This document shows positions 27,125-37,002 of a stretch of 64,000 bases of DNA, piece by piece. This DNA is from a cyanobacterium PCC 7702. Lineage in GTDB: Bacteria; Cyanobacteriota; Cyanobacteriia; Cyanobacteriales; Nostocaceae. The notes below the pieces were generated by a model. The model did no database searches and was not told where the DNA came from. It was given only the letters and a program-made list of their open reading frames with translations. The position numbers and the translations under genes are program-made. Each line of letters begins with the position of its first letter. Position 1 is the first letter of the stretch. The DNA lies in contig KB235926.1 of assembly GCA_000332255.1 (NCBI GenBank), positions 2,226,769 through 2,290,768 on the forward strand. Reading direction: 5' to 3'.

Positions 27125-28315
27125 GTGAAAAACAATACTGTAGATGCCATTATCGAGCGCGCTCTGTCAGGAAATGACATCTCTTTTGCAGAGGGAGTAG
27201 AGTTGTTAAAGCAAACCGAGCCGCAGGTGATCGCTAAAATCCGCGCCGCTGCAGACGCGTTGCGGCAAAAACAAGTCGGCGAGACTGTAACCTACGTGAT
27301 CAATCGCAACATCAACTTTACAAATATCTGCGAGCAGCACTGCAGTTTTTGCGCTTTTCGGCGGGATGAAAACCAAGAGGGTGCCTACTGGTTAGATTGG
27401 AGACAAATTTTAGAAAAAACAACAGATGCAGTCCAGCGCAAGGCAACGGAAATTTGCATGCAAGGAGGTTTAAATCCCAAAGCCAAAATTAACGGCAAGT
27501 GCTTGCCATATTACCTCAAACTAGTGGAAACAATCAAGCAGGAATTTCCCCAACTGCACCTACATGCTTTTTCTCCCCAAGAAATAGAATTTATAGCCAG
27601 AAGCGACGGACTGAAGTATGCAGAAGTTATAAAGGCTTTGCGCGACGCCGGTGTAGGTTCAATACCAGGAACAGCAGCTGAAATTTTAGACGATAAAGTA
27701 CGGCAGATTTTGTGTCCCGAGAAAATAGACACGGCCACCTGGTTAGAAATTGTCAGCACCGCCCATAAATTGGGTTTGCATACCACCAGTACCATGCTAT
27801 CGGGACACATAGAAACACCAGAGCAACAAATAGGACATTTAGAAAAATTGCGATCGCTGCAAAAGACCGCCATTAATCAGGAATATCCAGCCCGAATTAC
27901 AGAGTTTATTTTATTGCCATTTGTTGGTCAACAAGCACCAAAGCCATTACGCCGCCGTGTGGGACGCGATCAACCCGTATTAAGCGACGCACTTTTACTC
28001 ACAGCTGTAGCGAGAATTTACCTAGGAAAATGGATTCCCAATCACCAACCCAGCTGGGTCAAGCTAGGACTTGCAGGTGCGACGGAAGCCTTAAATTGGG
28101 GTTGTAACGACATTGGGGGTACGTTAATGGAAGAACACATCACTACTATGGCTGGTGCCATAGGCGGTACAGCTATGGAAGTGGAAACCTTGCAAGCAGC
28201 GATCGCTTCCTTAGGAAGACCTTATCAACAAAGAGATACTCTTTATCAGCCTGTTTCACCCAAACAAGATCAAGCCAGCAATAGCTCTGTTAGGCCGCTT
28301 TGTTGTCAAAATTAG
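27125..28315 (+). CDS. cofH: FO synthase subunit 2 (CofH), radical SAM
   Basis: With CofG it makes the deazaflavin FO (7,8-didemethyl-8-hydroxy-5-deazariboflavin), in cyanobacteria used as antenna chromophore of DNA photolyase. It is 396 residues, close to family length. The radical-SAM cluster motif [10 protein letters not shown] is at 69-78 (Cys 69, 73, 76), followed by [22 protein letters not shown] and the CofH-type [20 protein letters not shown] segment. The start is a GTG at 27125, since the nearby ATG at 27123 is followed at once by TGA. CofG is not in this window, so the pair is split in this genome or CofG lies elsewhere. Confidence 0.93.
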   Translation: MKNNTVDAIIERALSGNDISFAEGVELLKQTEPQVIAKIRAAADALRQKQVGETVTYVINRNINFTNICEQHCSFCAFRRDENQEGAYWLDWRQILEKTTDAVQRKATEICMQGGLNPKAKINGKCLPYYLKLVETIKQEFPQLHLHAFSPQEIEFIARSDGLKYAEVIKALRDAGVGSIPGTAAEILDDKVRQILCPEKIDTATWLEIVSTAHKLGLHTTSTMLSGHIETPEQQIGHLEKLRSLQKTAINQEYPARITEFILLPFVGQQAPKPLRRRVGRDQPVLSDALLLTAVARIYLGKWIPNHQPSWVKLGLAGATEALNWGCNDIGGTLMEEHITTMAGAIGGTAMEVETLQAAIASLGRPYQQRDTLYQPVSPKQDQASNSSVRPLCCQN

Positions 28316-28422
28316 TATTGGTGATATCTTGGCTTTTTGTGTTCCCTCCTCCAGAATGATCCCCAAGATACCAATCCAAGATAGGATGGACGTTGATTTA
28401 CGTATTTTGTCACATCATGCTT

Positions 28423-28821
28423 ATGAAGCGCTATTGGTCACGTTTGCTTGCTTTAGTTTTAGTTGCAGTTATTGGTTTAATCGGTTGTTCTGGCAGTCCG
28501 GATGGATTAAGTGGAGATTATCGCCAAGATACCTTGAGTGTAATTAATACTTTGAGACATGCTTTAGAGCTGCCAGATAACTCACCAGAAAAAGGAGCAG
28601 CACAAGCACAAGCGCGTCAAAAAATAAACACCTTTGCAGCTCGCTACCAACGGGATAGTTCTGTTACTGGTCTTGCTTCCTTTACAACCATGCGAACCGC
28701 CCTTAATTCCCTAGCCGGACACTACAGTTCTTACCCTAACCGTCCTGTTCCCAAGAAAATGAAAGAGCGCCTGGAAATGGAGTTCGAGCAAGTTGAAGCA
28801 GCACTGAAGCGCGGCGCCTAG
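28423..28821 (+). CDS. psb27: Photosystem II assembly lipoprotein Psb27
   Basis: 132 residues from the ATG at 28423; a start ten codons earlier is possible but would spoil the signal peptide. A lipoprotein signal (RLLALVLVAVIGLIGCSG, lipidated Cys at 22) leads to the compact four-helix domain with the family pattern GDYRQDTLSVINTLRHALEL...FAARYQRDSSVTGLASFTTM...LNSLAGHYSSYPNRPVP. Psb27 binds CP43 on the lumenal side of immature photosystem II and helps assembly of the Mn cluster. It sits about 105 bases after cofH and ends in a long hairpin. Confidence 0.96.
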   Translation: MKRYWSRLLALVLVAVIGLIGCSGSPDGLSGDYRQDTLSVINTLRHALELPDNSPEKGAAQAQARQKINTFAARYQRDSSVTGLASFTTMRTALNSLAGHYSSYPNRPVPKKMKERLEMEFEQVEAALKRGA

Positions 28822-28840
28822 AAATTTAGGAAGCAAACTT

Positions 28841-28890
28841 AAAAGTCCATAGTTAAGCCATCCATAGATTAAAGCTATGGACTTTTAACT
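28841..28890 (+). terminator. Long-stem terminator-like hairpin after psb27
   Basis: AAAAGTCCATAG (28841-28852) is the exact reverse complement of CTATGGACTTTT (28875-28886), a 12-bp stem with a 22-base loop. The T residues are within the stem, so it could work in either direction. It lies 20 bases beyond the psb27 stop. Confidence 0.65.
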
Positions 28891-29051
28891 ATGGGGTAGC
28901 TATTGACTGGGATCTATAGTTATTATTGTTAAATTTTATGCTTAATTCACCTCTGTGATAGTACTGTATTGATATTGCCAACTAAATTAGCCACAACCAC
29001 GTAGGGCATTTAACCTTTATCCTTTGTGACTTCAGGAAATAGTAAAATGCG

Positions 29052-29120
29052 GCAACAGAAATAGAAATTTGGCAGTCTGCAAAAGCAGACCCCTGTAAAG
29101 CCTCTCGCCGAATCTGTTGC
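29052..29120 (+). promoter_or_regulatory. Candidate structured leader of the GH10-like gene
   Basis: GCAACAG (29052-29058) pairs with CTGTTGC (29114-29120), enclosing a perfect GTCTGC-AAAA-GCAGAC hairpin at 29075-29090. The closing stem ends 40 bases before the next start codon. The shape, a closed stem around an internal hairpin, is that of a cis-acting RNA, but it matches no riboswitch consensus I can recall. Confidence 0.4.
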
Positions 29121-29160
29121 GGGTAAGACCTTGTGTGGTTTTGTGATTATACCTCTACGT

Positions 29161-30663
29161 ATGCACGAACTTTCCTCGAAAATTGCAAAATTAATACTAT
29201 TTCGCCTAAGTATTATTACTACAATAGCCAGTAGTGCTTTATTGGTACTTGATTTGAAAAGTCTACCAGCACGGGCACAAGTAAATTCCTTTTGTCAATT
29301 ATCAGCAGCAGAAGCACGAGAAAAAGAAAACTTACGTTTATCGGCGCTGCAAGGAAATCAACAAGCTCAAAACAGCTATCGGCAACTGCTACAAAAACAC
29401 GCACAAATTTTGCAAGAATGTCGTGCTCGCAACTGGCCTCAAGTTCAGGCAATTTGGTTGCGCTTGTATCCCTGCGATGTCAAACCAGGAGAAATCGATC
29501 GCATCCTGGATCGGATTGTCAACCGGGGCTACAATCAAGTTTATGTGGAAGCTTTTTACGACGGGCAGGTACTGTTACCCGCGGCAAACAATCCCACCAT
29601 CTGGCCTTCTGTAGTTAGGACACCGGGAACAGAGACCACTGACCTGCTATTAACAGCAATTCAAAAAGGGCGGGAACGAGGTCTAAAAGTCTACGCCTGG
29701 GTATTTACGACTAATTTTGGTTATACCTACGCTTTGCGTCGCGATAGAGAAAAAGCGATCGCCCGCAACGGCAAGGGTCAAACAAGCTTGTACGTTGTAG
29801 ATAATGCTTCGCAAGTATTTATAGATCCCTATAACTTGCAAGCTAAACGCGACTATTACCAAATGATACAAGAAATTGTGCGCCGTCGTCCGGACGGGAT
29901 TTTATTCGACTACGTGCGCTATCCCCGCCAAACCGGAGCTAACTCTGTTGCCACCAAGGTAACAGACTTGTGGCTGTATGGCGAAGCTGCTCAACAAGCT
30001 TTATTTCAAAGAGCAGAGAATCACAAAGGACTAGAATTAATTCGGCGCTTTTTGAGTAAAGGATATATCACAACCACAGACATAGCAGAAGTTGATAAAC
30101 TTTATCCTCAGGAAGGAGAACCCCTGTGGCAAGGTCGCAGAATACCACCTCTAGAGCAAAAAGCAATCTTGCCTTTAGAACAAAGACAACCACAACTGCA
30201 ACTAGAATTGTGGTATTTGGCTGTTGCCCACGCCATGCAAGGTATTTTAGACTTTTTGAATTTAGCAATTTATCCTGCCCAGCAAATTGGAATTCCCGCA
30301 GGGGTAGTTTTTTTTCCTGATGGCAATCTTAACATCGGCAAAGGTTTTGACTCGCGCTTGCAACCCTGGGATAGATTTCCTAGTTTTTTAGAGTGGCATC
30401 CCATGTCCTACGCCAACTGCGGTAATATCACCTGTATCGTCCAACAAGTACAACGAGTATTAAGCATGGCAAAACCCGGTACGCAGGTAATTCCAGCCCT
30501 CGCCGGACAGTGGGGTAAATCCTTCAACGGTCGTCCTCCCTTAGAGGTGCAAATGCAGGCACTTCGCCAATTTGCATCCCGCATCAAGGGAGTAAGCCAT
30601 TTTGCCTATTCCTGGCAAGACCCCGAATACGATAGCGATCGCAAATTTTGTCGCGCTTTATAA
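29161..30663 (+). CDS. Secreted GH10-like (GHL10/DUF187-type) glycoside hydrolase
   Basis: About 500 residues from the ATG at 29161; an earlier start at 29131 adds ten residues ahead of a good signal peptide (LILFRLSIITTIASSALLVLDL, then cleavage near ARA-QV). The core from about 90 onwards is the family-10-like TIM barrel: IWLRLYPCDVKPGEIDRILDRIVNRGYNQVYVEAFYDG, then GLKVYAWVFTTNFGY, then PDGILFDYVRYPRQTG with the Asp expected near the active site, and FLEWHPMSYANCG late in the barrel. Such proteins are thought to cleave cell-wall or surface polysaccharides. The protein acts outside the cytoplasm. The substrate is unknown. Confidence 0.85.
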   Translation: MHELSSKIAKLILFRLSIITTIASSALLVLDLKSLPARAQVNSFCQLSAAEAREKENLRLSALQGNQQAQNSYRQLLQKHAQILQECRARNWPQVQAIWLRLYPCDVKPGEIDRILDRIVNRGYNQVYVEAFYDGQVLLPAANNPTIWPSVVRTPGTETTDLLLTAIQKGRERGLKVYAWVFTTNFGYTYALRRDREKAIARNGKGQTSLYVVDNASQVFIDPYNLQAKRDYYQMIQEIVRRRPDGILFDYVRYPRQTGANSVATKVTDLWLYGEAAQQALFQRAENHKGLELIRRFLSKGYITTTDIAEVDKLYPQEGEPLWQGRRIPPLEQKAILPLEQRQPQLQLELWYLAVAHAMQGILDFLNLAIYPAQQIGIPAGVVFFPDGNLNIGKGFDSRLQPWDRFPSFLEWHPMSYANCGNITCIVQQVQRVLSMAKPGTQVIPALAGQWGKSFNGRPPLEVQMQALRQFASRIKGVSHFAYSWQDPEYDSDRKFCRAL

Positions 30664-30762
30664 ATCTGTGCTCGGTAAATCCTTCTACCAGGAAGTACAA
30701 ATGCGCGCATTGGTAAGTTTCGTGCGTGCATTTTTTCTGCGACACTAGCCTGGCTGGGTGCG

Positions 30763-30795
30763 TATCTCTACGAGAAGCCGCACCTCGGGCGTCTG
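30763..30795 (-). repeat. Copy 1 of a short interspersed hairpin repeat (AGACGC...GCGGCTTCTCG)
   Basis: On the minus strand it reads AGACGCCCGAGGTGCGGC followed by TTCTCGTAGAGA. The copy at 58326-58357 has the same frame with a CGCGC-GAA-GCGCG hairpin. The shared edges with a varied centre are those of a short interspersed repeat in gene gaps. Confidence 0.55.
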
Positions 30796-30802
30796 GTGCG
30801 CG

Positions 30803-30831
30803 CAAAAAAGAGCAGGTACAAAACCCGCTCT
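30803..30831 (-). terminator. Terminator of the ndhF1-ndhD1 transcription unit
   Basis: On the minus strand AGAGC and GGT/ACC arms form a hairpin (30831 to 30809), followed by TTTTTT (30809-30804). It lies about 30 bases past the ndhD1 stop codon. Confidence 0.8.
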
Positions 30832-30861
30832 GCAATAACGTGCCATTTATTTTGCTGTGCA

Positions 30862-32448
30862 CTACCTTAATCTGAGTCCTTCTCCAACAGCAGGAGCGTG
30901 AAAGGAGACCGCAGTTCCTTTTTCTCCAGCTAGTGTCGGTACAGCATCTCGCAATTTTTCAGTCAGCTCAACTGTAGTAGCATCGTACACCTGAGTCAAA
31001 ATCTTGGGATATAAACCAATCCCGATCACTGGTACTAACAAGCAGGCGATAATAAAAATTTCCCGCGGTTCAGCATCGATCAGTTTTTGGTGAGCAATCA
31101 ATTCCTTGTTCTCTTCACCGTAGAAGATTTCCCGCAGCATCGACAGCAGGTAGATAGGAGTGAGAATTACTCCGACTGCCATCAAGAAAACAACAATAAT
31201 TTTGAAAGTGGGGCTGTAGGCGTCGCTGGTGGAAAACCCCACAAATACCATTAGTTCTGCAACAAAACCACTCATTCCCGGTAAAGCTAAAGACGCCAGA
31301 GAGCAAGCCGTCCACATGGCGAAAATCTTACCCATTTTTTTACCAACGCCACCCATTTCATCCAACATCAAGGTGTGGGTGCGATCGTAAGTTGCGCCTA
31401 CCAAAAAGAACAAACTAGCTCCTATCAAACCGTGGGATACCATTTGCAGCATTGCCCCATTCAAGCCTAAATCGGTAAAGGAAGCAATACCAATAGTGAC
31501 AAAGCCCATGTGGGAGATAGAAGAATAGGCGATTTTCCGCTTCAGGTTGCGCTGAGCAAAGGAGGTGAGGGCAGCATAGATAATGTTAACTACCCCTAAA
31601 ATCACTAAAACCGGAGCAAAGTAAGCATGAGCGTCGGGAAGCATACCAGCATTCATGCGAATTAAGGCATAACCGCCCATTTTTAAGAGAATACCAGCCA
31701 GTAACATGTGCACGGGCGCTGTGGCTTCCCCGTGAGCATCCGGTAACCAGGTATGAAGTGGAAAGATAGGCAACTTGACTGCATAAGCAATTAAAAAAGC
31801 GCCGTAAAGCCACAGTTGCAAATTTAGAGGGTAATGTTTGGCAGCAAGCGATCGCATGTCAAAGGTAACGGTATCGCCATAAAAGGCCATCGCTAAGCCA
31901 GCTACCAAAATGAACAGCGAACCACCAGCGGTGTACAAAATAAACTTGGTTGCCGCGTATTGCCGCTTTTTACCTCCCCAAATTGCCAACAGCAGATAAA
32001 CCGGAATTAATTCTAACTCCCAGACCAGGAAAAACAGCAGCATATCCTGGACAGCGAACACGGCAATTTGGCCGCCATACATCGCCAGCATCAAAAAGTA
32101 AAATAGCTTCGGCTTGAGCGTTACGGGCCAAGCTGCTAAAATTGCCAGCGTTGTAATAAATCCAGTCAAAATAATTAAGGGCATGGACAAGCCATCTGCC
32201 CCTACCGACCAGTTTAAATCTAGCTGGGGAACCCAGGCGTAACTCTCAAACAACTGCAAATTAGGATTGGAAATGTCATATCCCGTGTAAAAAGCAGTAA
32301 CAATCAAAGCAAAGTCTATCAGTCCGATAATCAGAGCGTACCAACGCACTGTTTTGCCGTCTTTATCCGGGATAATGGGAATTAGCAGCGAGGCTGCTAT
32401 GGGTAACAGAATAATTGTGGTCAGCCAAGGAAAATTAGCCGTATTCAT
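30862..32448 (-). CDS. ndhD1: NAD(P)H-quinone oxidoreductase chain 4 (NdhD1)
   Basis: Proton-pumping membrane subunit of NDH-1, homologous to Nqo13/NuoM; the NdhD1/NdhF1 pair belongs to NDH-1L, used in respiration and cyclic electron flow. It is 528 residues with about fourteen membrane helices. The conserved [13 protein letters not shown] (Glu of the pump helix), [23 protein letters not shown] and [15 protein letters not shown] segments are all present. It is encoded downstream of ndhF1 on the same strand, with a gap of about 215 bases, and ends at a strong terminator. Distinction from NdhD2-4 rests on the partner ndhF1 and is inferred. Confidence 0.95.
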   Translation of the reverse strand: MNTANFPWLTTIILLPIAASLLIPIIPDKDGKTVRWYALIIGLIDFALIVTAFYTGYDISNPNLQLFESYAWVPQLDLNWSVGADGLSMPLIILTGFITTLAILAAWPVTLKPKLFYFLMLAMYGGQIAVFAVQDMLLFFLVWELELIPVYLLLAIWGGKKRQYAATKFILYTAGGSLFILVAGLAMAFYGDTVTFDMRSLAAKHYPLNLQLWLYGAFLIAYAVKLPIFPLHTWLPDAHGEATAPVHMLLAGILLKMGGYALIRMNAGMLPDAHAYFAPVLVILGVVNIIYAALTSFAQRNLKRKIAYSSISHMGFVTIGIASFTDLGLNGAMLQMVSHGLIGASLFFLVGATYDRTHTLMLDEMGGVGKKMGKIFAMWTACSLASLALPGMSGFVAELMVFVGFSTSDAYSPTFKIIVVFLMAVGVILTPIYLLSMLREIFYGEENKELIAHQKLIDAEPREIFIIACLLVPVIGIGLYPKILTQVYDATTVELTEKLRDAVPTLAGEKGTAVSFHAPAVGEGLRLR

Positions 32449-32665
32449 TGAAGTCGCTTGTGATGTAAGGGCTGAGGCTACTAGCTATTAATTAGCAGTT
32501 TTTTGACGATGGGATCTTCATTTATTAGGTTGATTTAACAAAAAGCGAAAAAGATAAAGACAGGTAAATAACATGGATTTACCTGCCCTCCCAGTCATAG
32601 TACACACTTGTTGTCGAGCAATCAAACTTAGACGAGATAGCAATTATCCGCTCCTCTGGTTAACT

Positions 32666-34780
32666 TTAAGTCACACCAAAGAAAATTACCAAGCCCAAGA
32701 CTGCTGCAAATACAATCAAGGCATAGAATTGAGCGCGACCGTTCTCGAAGTATTTCAAGCCTTCACCACTAATTAAGGTGAAAAAACCTGTAAGGTTGAC
32801 AGCACCGTCGACAACGCGGTAGTCAACTTCCATCACTTGTCGGGCTAAACGACGCGAACCAAGAACAAACACGTGGTGGTAAATGTCATCAAAGTACCAT
32901 TTATTGACAGACAGCTGGTAAAGTGGTTTGATTTGGTTTGCGATCGCCACCGGGTTAATTTTACCCCACAGATACATCAAGCAAGCTAGTGCAATTCCGA
33001 TTAAGGAAATTCCAACGGAAGCACCTGCCATCACGTAAAATTCCTGTAGGTTTACCTCTGCAGCTTTGGTCAGAACTTCCTCGAGGCTTTCGTTCGGGGG
33101 ATAGATAAACTGTTCAAAGTAGTTACCAAAAGGTGTACCCACCAAGCCAATCAACACTGAAGGAATAGCCAGCAGCACTAAAGGCAAAGTCATGGTCCAA
33201 GGTGACTCATGCGGATATTCACTTTTGCTGTGACCGTGGTCGCCATCCTCACTACTACTACTGCTGCTGTGGTGTTGGCGTGCTTGTAGTTCTCCTTTGG
33301 TCATTGCACCGGGACCAAAAGCAGGAGTTGGTTCAAAACCCGTAACAATTGCCATGCCAATGGGTGATTTGAGTTTCTCCCACAAATAAGTTTTATTGCC
33401 CCGAAATTGACCTTCAAAGGTGATGAAGTACATCCGGAACATATAGAAGGCAGTAATTCCGGCTGTTAGCCAACCTACACCCCACAACAGCGGGTTGGAA
33501 GCAAACGCAGCTGAGAGAATTTCATCTTTTGACCAAAATCCGGCAAAAGGCGGGATTCCAGCAATTGCCAAGCAGCCGATGAAAAAGGTAATTGCCGTGA
33601 TGGGCATAAATTTGCGCAGTCCACCCATTAACCGCATATCCTGTGCTAGGTCGGGGTCGTGACCGACGACTGCTTCCATACCGTGAATTACCGAACCCGA
33701 GCCCAAAAATAGCATCGCCTTAAAGTAGGCGTGGGTCATCAAGTGGAAAAGTCCAGCCGAATAGGCGCCTGTCCCCATGGCCATGACCATGTAACCTAGT
33801 TGAGAAATGGTGGAGTAAGCCAAACCTTTTTTGATGTCGTTTTGGGTAATTGCAATTGTTGCCCCCAAAAAAGCCGTAAACGCGCCGGTGTAGGCAATTG
33901 TGTTCATTGCGGCCGGGACGTGTTCGAACACCGGATACATGCGGGCGATCAAAAAGACGCCTGCTGCTACCATTGTCGCGGCGTGAATCAAGGCGGAGAT
34001 TGGCGTGGGACCTTCCATGGCATCTGGTAGCCACACGTGCAGGGGGAATTGGGCTGATTTGGCTACTGGACCCAGGAAGACTAAAATTGCAAACAAAGCT
34101 GCTAGTACATTGCTCAGAGAACCTGCCTGCACCAGTTGGGCAAGGCGATCGCCCATAATTTGAAAATCAAAACTTCCCGTTGCCCAGAACAGTCCAAGAA
34201 TGCCCAAAAGCAAGCCAAAGTCACCAACACGGTTGGTCACGAATGCTTTTTGTGCTGCATCTGCTGCTGATTTGCGATCGTACCAAAAACCAACTAGCAG
34301 GTAAGAACACATTCCTACTAGTTCCCAGAAGATGTAAATTTGTACCAAGTTGGGACTGACTACCAAGCCCAACATTGAGGAGCCAAACAAGCTGAGATAG
34401 GCATAGAACCGGACATAGCCAGGATCCTGCGCCATGTAGCCATCCGTATAAACCATTACTAGGAAAGCTACTGTTGTCACAACCACCAGCATTAAGGCTG
34501 TCAGGTGGTCAACAGTATAGCCCATACTCAGGTGAAAATTGCCAGCAGCTGCCCATTCCAGGGTGCGCGTGTAAGGGGCGTGTCCTTGCAATTGACTCCA
34601 CAATACGGCAAACGACAGACCCATCGCCACTCCCATCAGGGAAATAATCAGCGCGGCGTTAAGCTGTCGCAGGCTGTTTGTCACCTGATTGAAAGAGATT
34701 AATCCCAGCCCAACCAACATTGCCCCTAAAAGGGGTAATACCGGAATCAGCCAGGCATATTGATAGATTGCTTCCATCAC
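32666..34780 (-). CDS. ndhF1: NAD(P)H-quinone oxidoreductase chain 5 (NdhF1)
   Basis: The largest proton-pumping subunit of NDH-1 (NuoL homologue). It is 704 residues with about sixteen hydrophobic helices. The antiporter-like core is visible: YIFWELVGMCSYLLVGFWYDRKSAADAA, KSAQFPLHVWLPDAMEGPTPISALIHAATMVAAG and DIKKGLAYSTISQLGYM. The region after about 500 (RQHHSSSSSSEDGDHGHSKSE) is a hydrophilic loop with a serine run, then the lateral helix and last helices. Its C-terminus ends 217 bases before ndhD1. The start is the first of two ATG codons at 34780. Confidence 0.96.
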   Translation of the reverse strand: MMEAIYQYAWLIPVLPLLGAMLVGLGLISFNQVTNSLRQLNAALIISLMGVAMGLSFAVLWSQLQGHAPYTRTLEWAAAGNFHLSMGYTVDHLTALMLVVVTTVAFLVMVYTDGYMAQDPGYVRFYAYLSLFGSSMLGLVVSPNLVQIYIFWELVGMCSYLLVGFWYDRKSAADAAQKAFVTNRVGDFGLLLGILGLFWATGSFDFQIMGDRLAQLVQAGSLSNVLAALFAILVFLGPVAKSAQFPLHVWLPDAMEGPTPISALIHAATMVAAGVFLIARMYPVFEHVPAAMNTIAYTGAFTAFLGATIAITQNDIKKGLAYSTISQLGYMVMAMGTGAYSAGLFHLMTHAYFKAMLFLGSGSVIHGMEAVVGHDPDLAQDMRLMGGLRKFMPITAITFFIGCLAIAGIPPFAGFWSKDEILSAAFASNPLLWGVGWLTAGITAFYMFRMYFITFEGQFRGNKTYLWEKLKSPIGMAIVTGFEPTPAFGPGAMTKGELQARQHHSSSSSSEDGDHGHSKSEYPHESPWTMTLPLVLLAIPSVLIGLVGTPFGNYFEQFIYPPNESLEEVLTKAAEVNLQEFYVMAGASVGISLIGIALACLMYLWGKINPVAIANQIKPLYQLSVNKWYFDDIYHHVFVLGSRRLARQVMEVDYRVVDGAVNLTGFFTLISGEGLKYFENGRAQFYALIVFAAVLGLVIFFGVT

Positions 34781-35239
34781 TGACGCCTACTTTTAGAATG
34801 CTTGAGGAAAAAGGATGAAGGCTAAAAGGTTAAGCATAAAAAATGTGCAAGTTTGGATGCCACTGTTAAGATTGCTTGCTTGCCCACTTTCACACTTGTT
34901 GTTGCTCTTGAATTTTAATTTCCAACTGCAGTCAAAGCCTCTCCAGTAGCTGGCAACCAGACATCGATTCATACTTCAACCTTTATACTTCAGCCTTTAG
35001 TTAACTAACTTGTTGGATCTGTTAATAATTGTGACACACACGCTTGAGGATAAAATACCCCACCCGATACTGATTGGGTAGGGTAATTAAACATGGTTTT
35101 ATATTTTTGCTTTTTTCCACAGGCGGAAGTCAAGATTTTTCAGCCAAAAGTTTCGCCACTTTTAACTTTAATTTACCAGTTCTGCACAAACATCCAAGAC
35201 TGACTCTGCTTGCTGTTAACTCTTGACTATTGACTATTT
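34781..35239. other. Gap upstream of ndhF1
   Basis: Must contain the ndhF1 promoter. The thioredoxin terminator (35051-35085) occupies one part. No operator with a recognised consensus was seen and no small gene. Confidence 0.5.
35051..35085 (-). terminator. Terminator of the thioredoxin gene
   Basis: On the minus strand TACCC and ACCC arms pair with GGGT and GGGGTA (35085 to 35056) with one mismatch, then TTTTA. It lies about 155 bases downstream of the thioredoxin stop. Confidence 0.65.
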
Positions 35240-35626
35240 TTATGCTAAACGATACCCAACCTTCGCTGTTTGAGGACTGCTGTAAGCCTTAAGGTAGCTG
35301 CCGTAACTCAGTTTTATTTCTTCTAGGGCCTGAAGTAAATCTTCACGCCTGCGAAAACCTTCCAAACGGTGCCTAACAACACCGTTTTCCAGCAACAGTA
35401 ATGTTGGCAATGATTTTAGTCGATATGTGGTGGACAATTTAAAATTGTCATCTGCATTAATGCTGACTAACTTAATTTGCTCGCCGCATTGCGCTTGAAA
35501 TTGTAATAACAAAGGATGAATGATGCGGCACAAGCCACACCAAGGAGCTTCAAAGTTTACCAAAACAGGAATCGGAGATTCTAAAACTTCTTGATTAAAC
35601 GTCCGCTCACTAACCGACAAAACCAT
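35240..35626 (-). CDS. Thioredoxin-family protein with WCGLC active site
   Basis: 128 residues with the thioredoxin fold: strand VLVNFEAPWCGLCRIIHPLL (redox Cys 30 and 33), cis-proline segment LPTLLLL, and the usual C-terminal helix EDLLQALEEI. The classical WCGPC is changed to WCGLC; Pro-to-other changes at this position usually alter redox potential, so it is probably a specialised thioredoxin rather than TrxA. About twenty extra residues at the C-terminus (YLKAYSSPQTAKVGYRLA) follow the fold. It is cytosolic, with no signal peptide. It lies between ndhF1 and the NnrU-like gene on the same strand. Confidence 0.9.
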   Translation of the reverse strand: MVLSVSERTFNQEVLESPIPVLVNFEAPWCGLCRIIHPLLLQFQAQCGEQIKLVSINADDNFKLSTTYRLKSLPTLLLLENGVVRHRLEGFRRREDLLQALEEIKLSYGSYLKAYSSPQTAKVGYRLA

Positions 35627-36073
35627 GATGCCTCTAAACTTATAGGGTTTTCATATCCAACTAACAACCGGCAGGAGGGTAGGAAAACTAAGTAACTGCC
35701 GATGGGTGTTTTCAGGGCATAAACAGACATACAAAAATCTCAGCCAGCATGAAATTTTGGCTGGATGGCATTGATGAAAAGACCAACACATCAGTGACAG
35801 CAGCATTTTAGGATTTTGAACCTATGTTTGCTTCTGTTGGGATGGGAAGGAAAATTAAACGCTCGGTGCCATTTACTCCCAAAATTAACAGATAACCAGC
35901 AACTACCAATTCGAATTCTCAAATAAATCGCTCCCACCCTCGCTGACAGCTATTTCAATTCATCCTACATTGATTTGGTAGTAACTGGCGAGCCAAAAAT
36001 AGCTTGCTATTTTTTAGCCTCTGCTGCCCGACCCCCTTGTCGGTCACTCGCTGTCAGGTTGTTTTCACCTGAA
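35627..36073. other. Gap between thioredoxin and NnrU-like genes
   Basis: Contains the hairpin at 35733-35764 (NnrU-like terminator) and a CCGAC/GTCGG hairpin near 36029-36044. No small gene was seen. Confidence 0.5.
35733..35764 (-). terminator. Terminator-like hairpin after the NnrU-like gene
   Basis: On the minus strand CAGCCA pairs with TGGCTG around a 12-base loop, followed by AGATTTTTG. It lies about 310 bases past the gene's stop, so it may instead serve an unseen small transcript. Confidence 0.45.
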
Positions 36074-36796
36074 TCACCATTGTACCTTACTAGTTACCGC
36101 CAACAAAAGAGGATGGAACCACCACAACAGCAACACAAAGACGGTAACTCCCAAGTAGGCAGGACGAAGAAATTCTCGCCACTCCAAAAATTGGCGTCCA
36201 TCTAGAATAGCTGCAAAAGGAATAATACTCGTGCGTTGCTTGAGTTTGGCAAAAGCCTCGCCGTAACGCCAGTTCAAACGGCGATCGCCATGCCATGCTC
36301 CAAATAAATGGTGTAAAATCAAGCCTGCAGAAGTAACAAGGGCAAAAGTAGTACCCAGCCACAAAGTATGAGCTACACACCAAATTACCTGCCCAACCAT
36401 TTGTGGATGGCGGGTAATACGAATGATTCCTGTTTCGTAAAGATGGACCTGCGGTTTGGTGATAGCAGCAATTTCTAGTAGATTGAAAGTAGCAGGATAT
36501 AAAAATAAAAAAGATATCGCTGACAAAATCCAAACTAACGTCCCAATTCCAGGTACGTTTTGCACGTACCAAAGTTGCAAGCCATCATAGCGGTGATTGC
36601 AAAAATAGATAATCAAGATTGCAGCAAAAGGTAGACTGACCAACGCAAATATAATGCGATAAAGTCGTGCCCCAATGCGCTTTTCTGCCCAAGGGCGCAA
36701 AGCTGCTCCTCCGCTATGAGCAACAGCAAAGCCAAGCTGCAATCCCAGCATGATGAAATGACTTGTAGTTAACCACGGTGGCAGCATCATAAACAT
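36074..36796 (-). CDS. NnrU/Z-ISO-like membrane protein
   Basis: 240 residues with about six membrane helices. The conserved His-containing segments HFIMLGLQLGFAVAHSGGAALRPWAEKRIG (about 13-42) and GIIRITRHPQMVGQVIWCVAHTLWLG (about 122-147) are those of the NnrU family. Plant 15-cis-zeta-carotene isomerase (Z-ISO) is a haem-binding member, and a cyanobacterial homologue has been assigned that activity, so carotenoid isomerisation is the best guess. The conserved histidines could bind haem. The gene is divergent from rbcR, with a gap of about 200 bases. Confidence 0.82.
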   Translation of the reverse strand: MFMMLPPWLTTSHFIMLGLQLGFAVAHSGGAALRPWAEKRIGARLYRIIFALVSLPFAAILIIYFCNHRYDGLQLWYVQNVPGIGTLVWILSAISFLFLYPATFNLLEIAAITKPQVHLYETGIIRITRHPQMVGQVIWCVAHTLWLGTTFALVTSAGLILHHLFGAWHGDRRLNWRYGEAFAKLKQRTSIIPFAAILDGRQFLEWREFLRPAYLGVTVFVLLLWWFHPLLLAVTSKVQW

Positions 36797-37002
36797 AGGT
36801 GAACTAACTTAAAGCAAGCTGAATTCAGTACAATCAATACCACAAAGTATTCAAAGGGGGACTTGAATCAAGATGTTTTGTCACTGTCTTTTGCGAAGAA
36901 AGCCTCCAAGTTTAAGATGCAATAAATTACGCCTTGCCAGAATACTATGAAATGCTGGTTTGTTGCTAATGCCGCTCCTTTCTTGTTTGTGGGTTAAGCC
37001 TT

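Larger units (their letters stand above)
28822..29160. other. Gap between psb27 and the GH10-like gene
   Basis: Contains the psb27 terminator (28841-28890) and a structured segment at 29052-29120 just before the next gene; both are separate entries. Nothing else was seen. Confidence 0.55.

Noticed and set aside
29040-29130. Possible known riboswitch upstream of the GH10-like gene
   Set aside because: No cobalamin, glutamine, fluoride or guanidine riboswitch core could be matched; kept only as an unclassified structured element.
35975-36205. 76-codon plus-strand frame opposite the NnrU-like gene
   Set aside because: Shadow of the real gene on the other strand with no motif.
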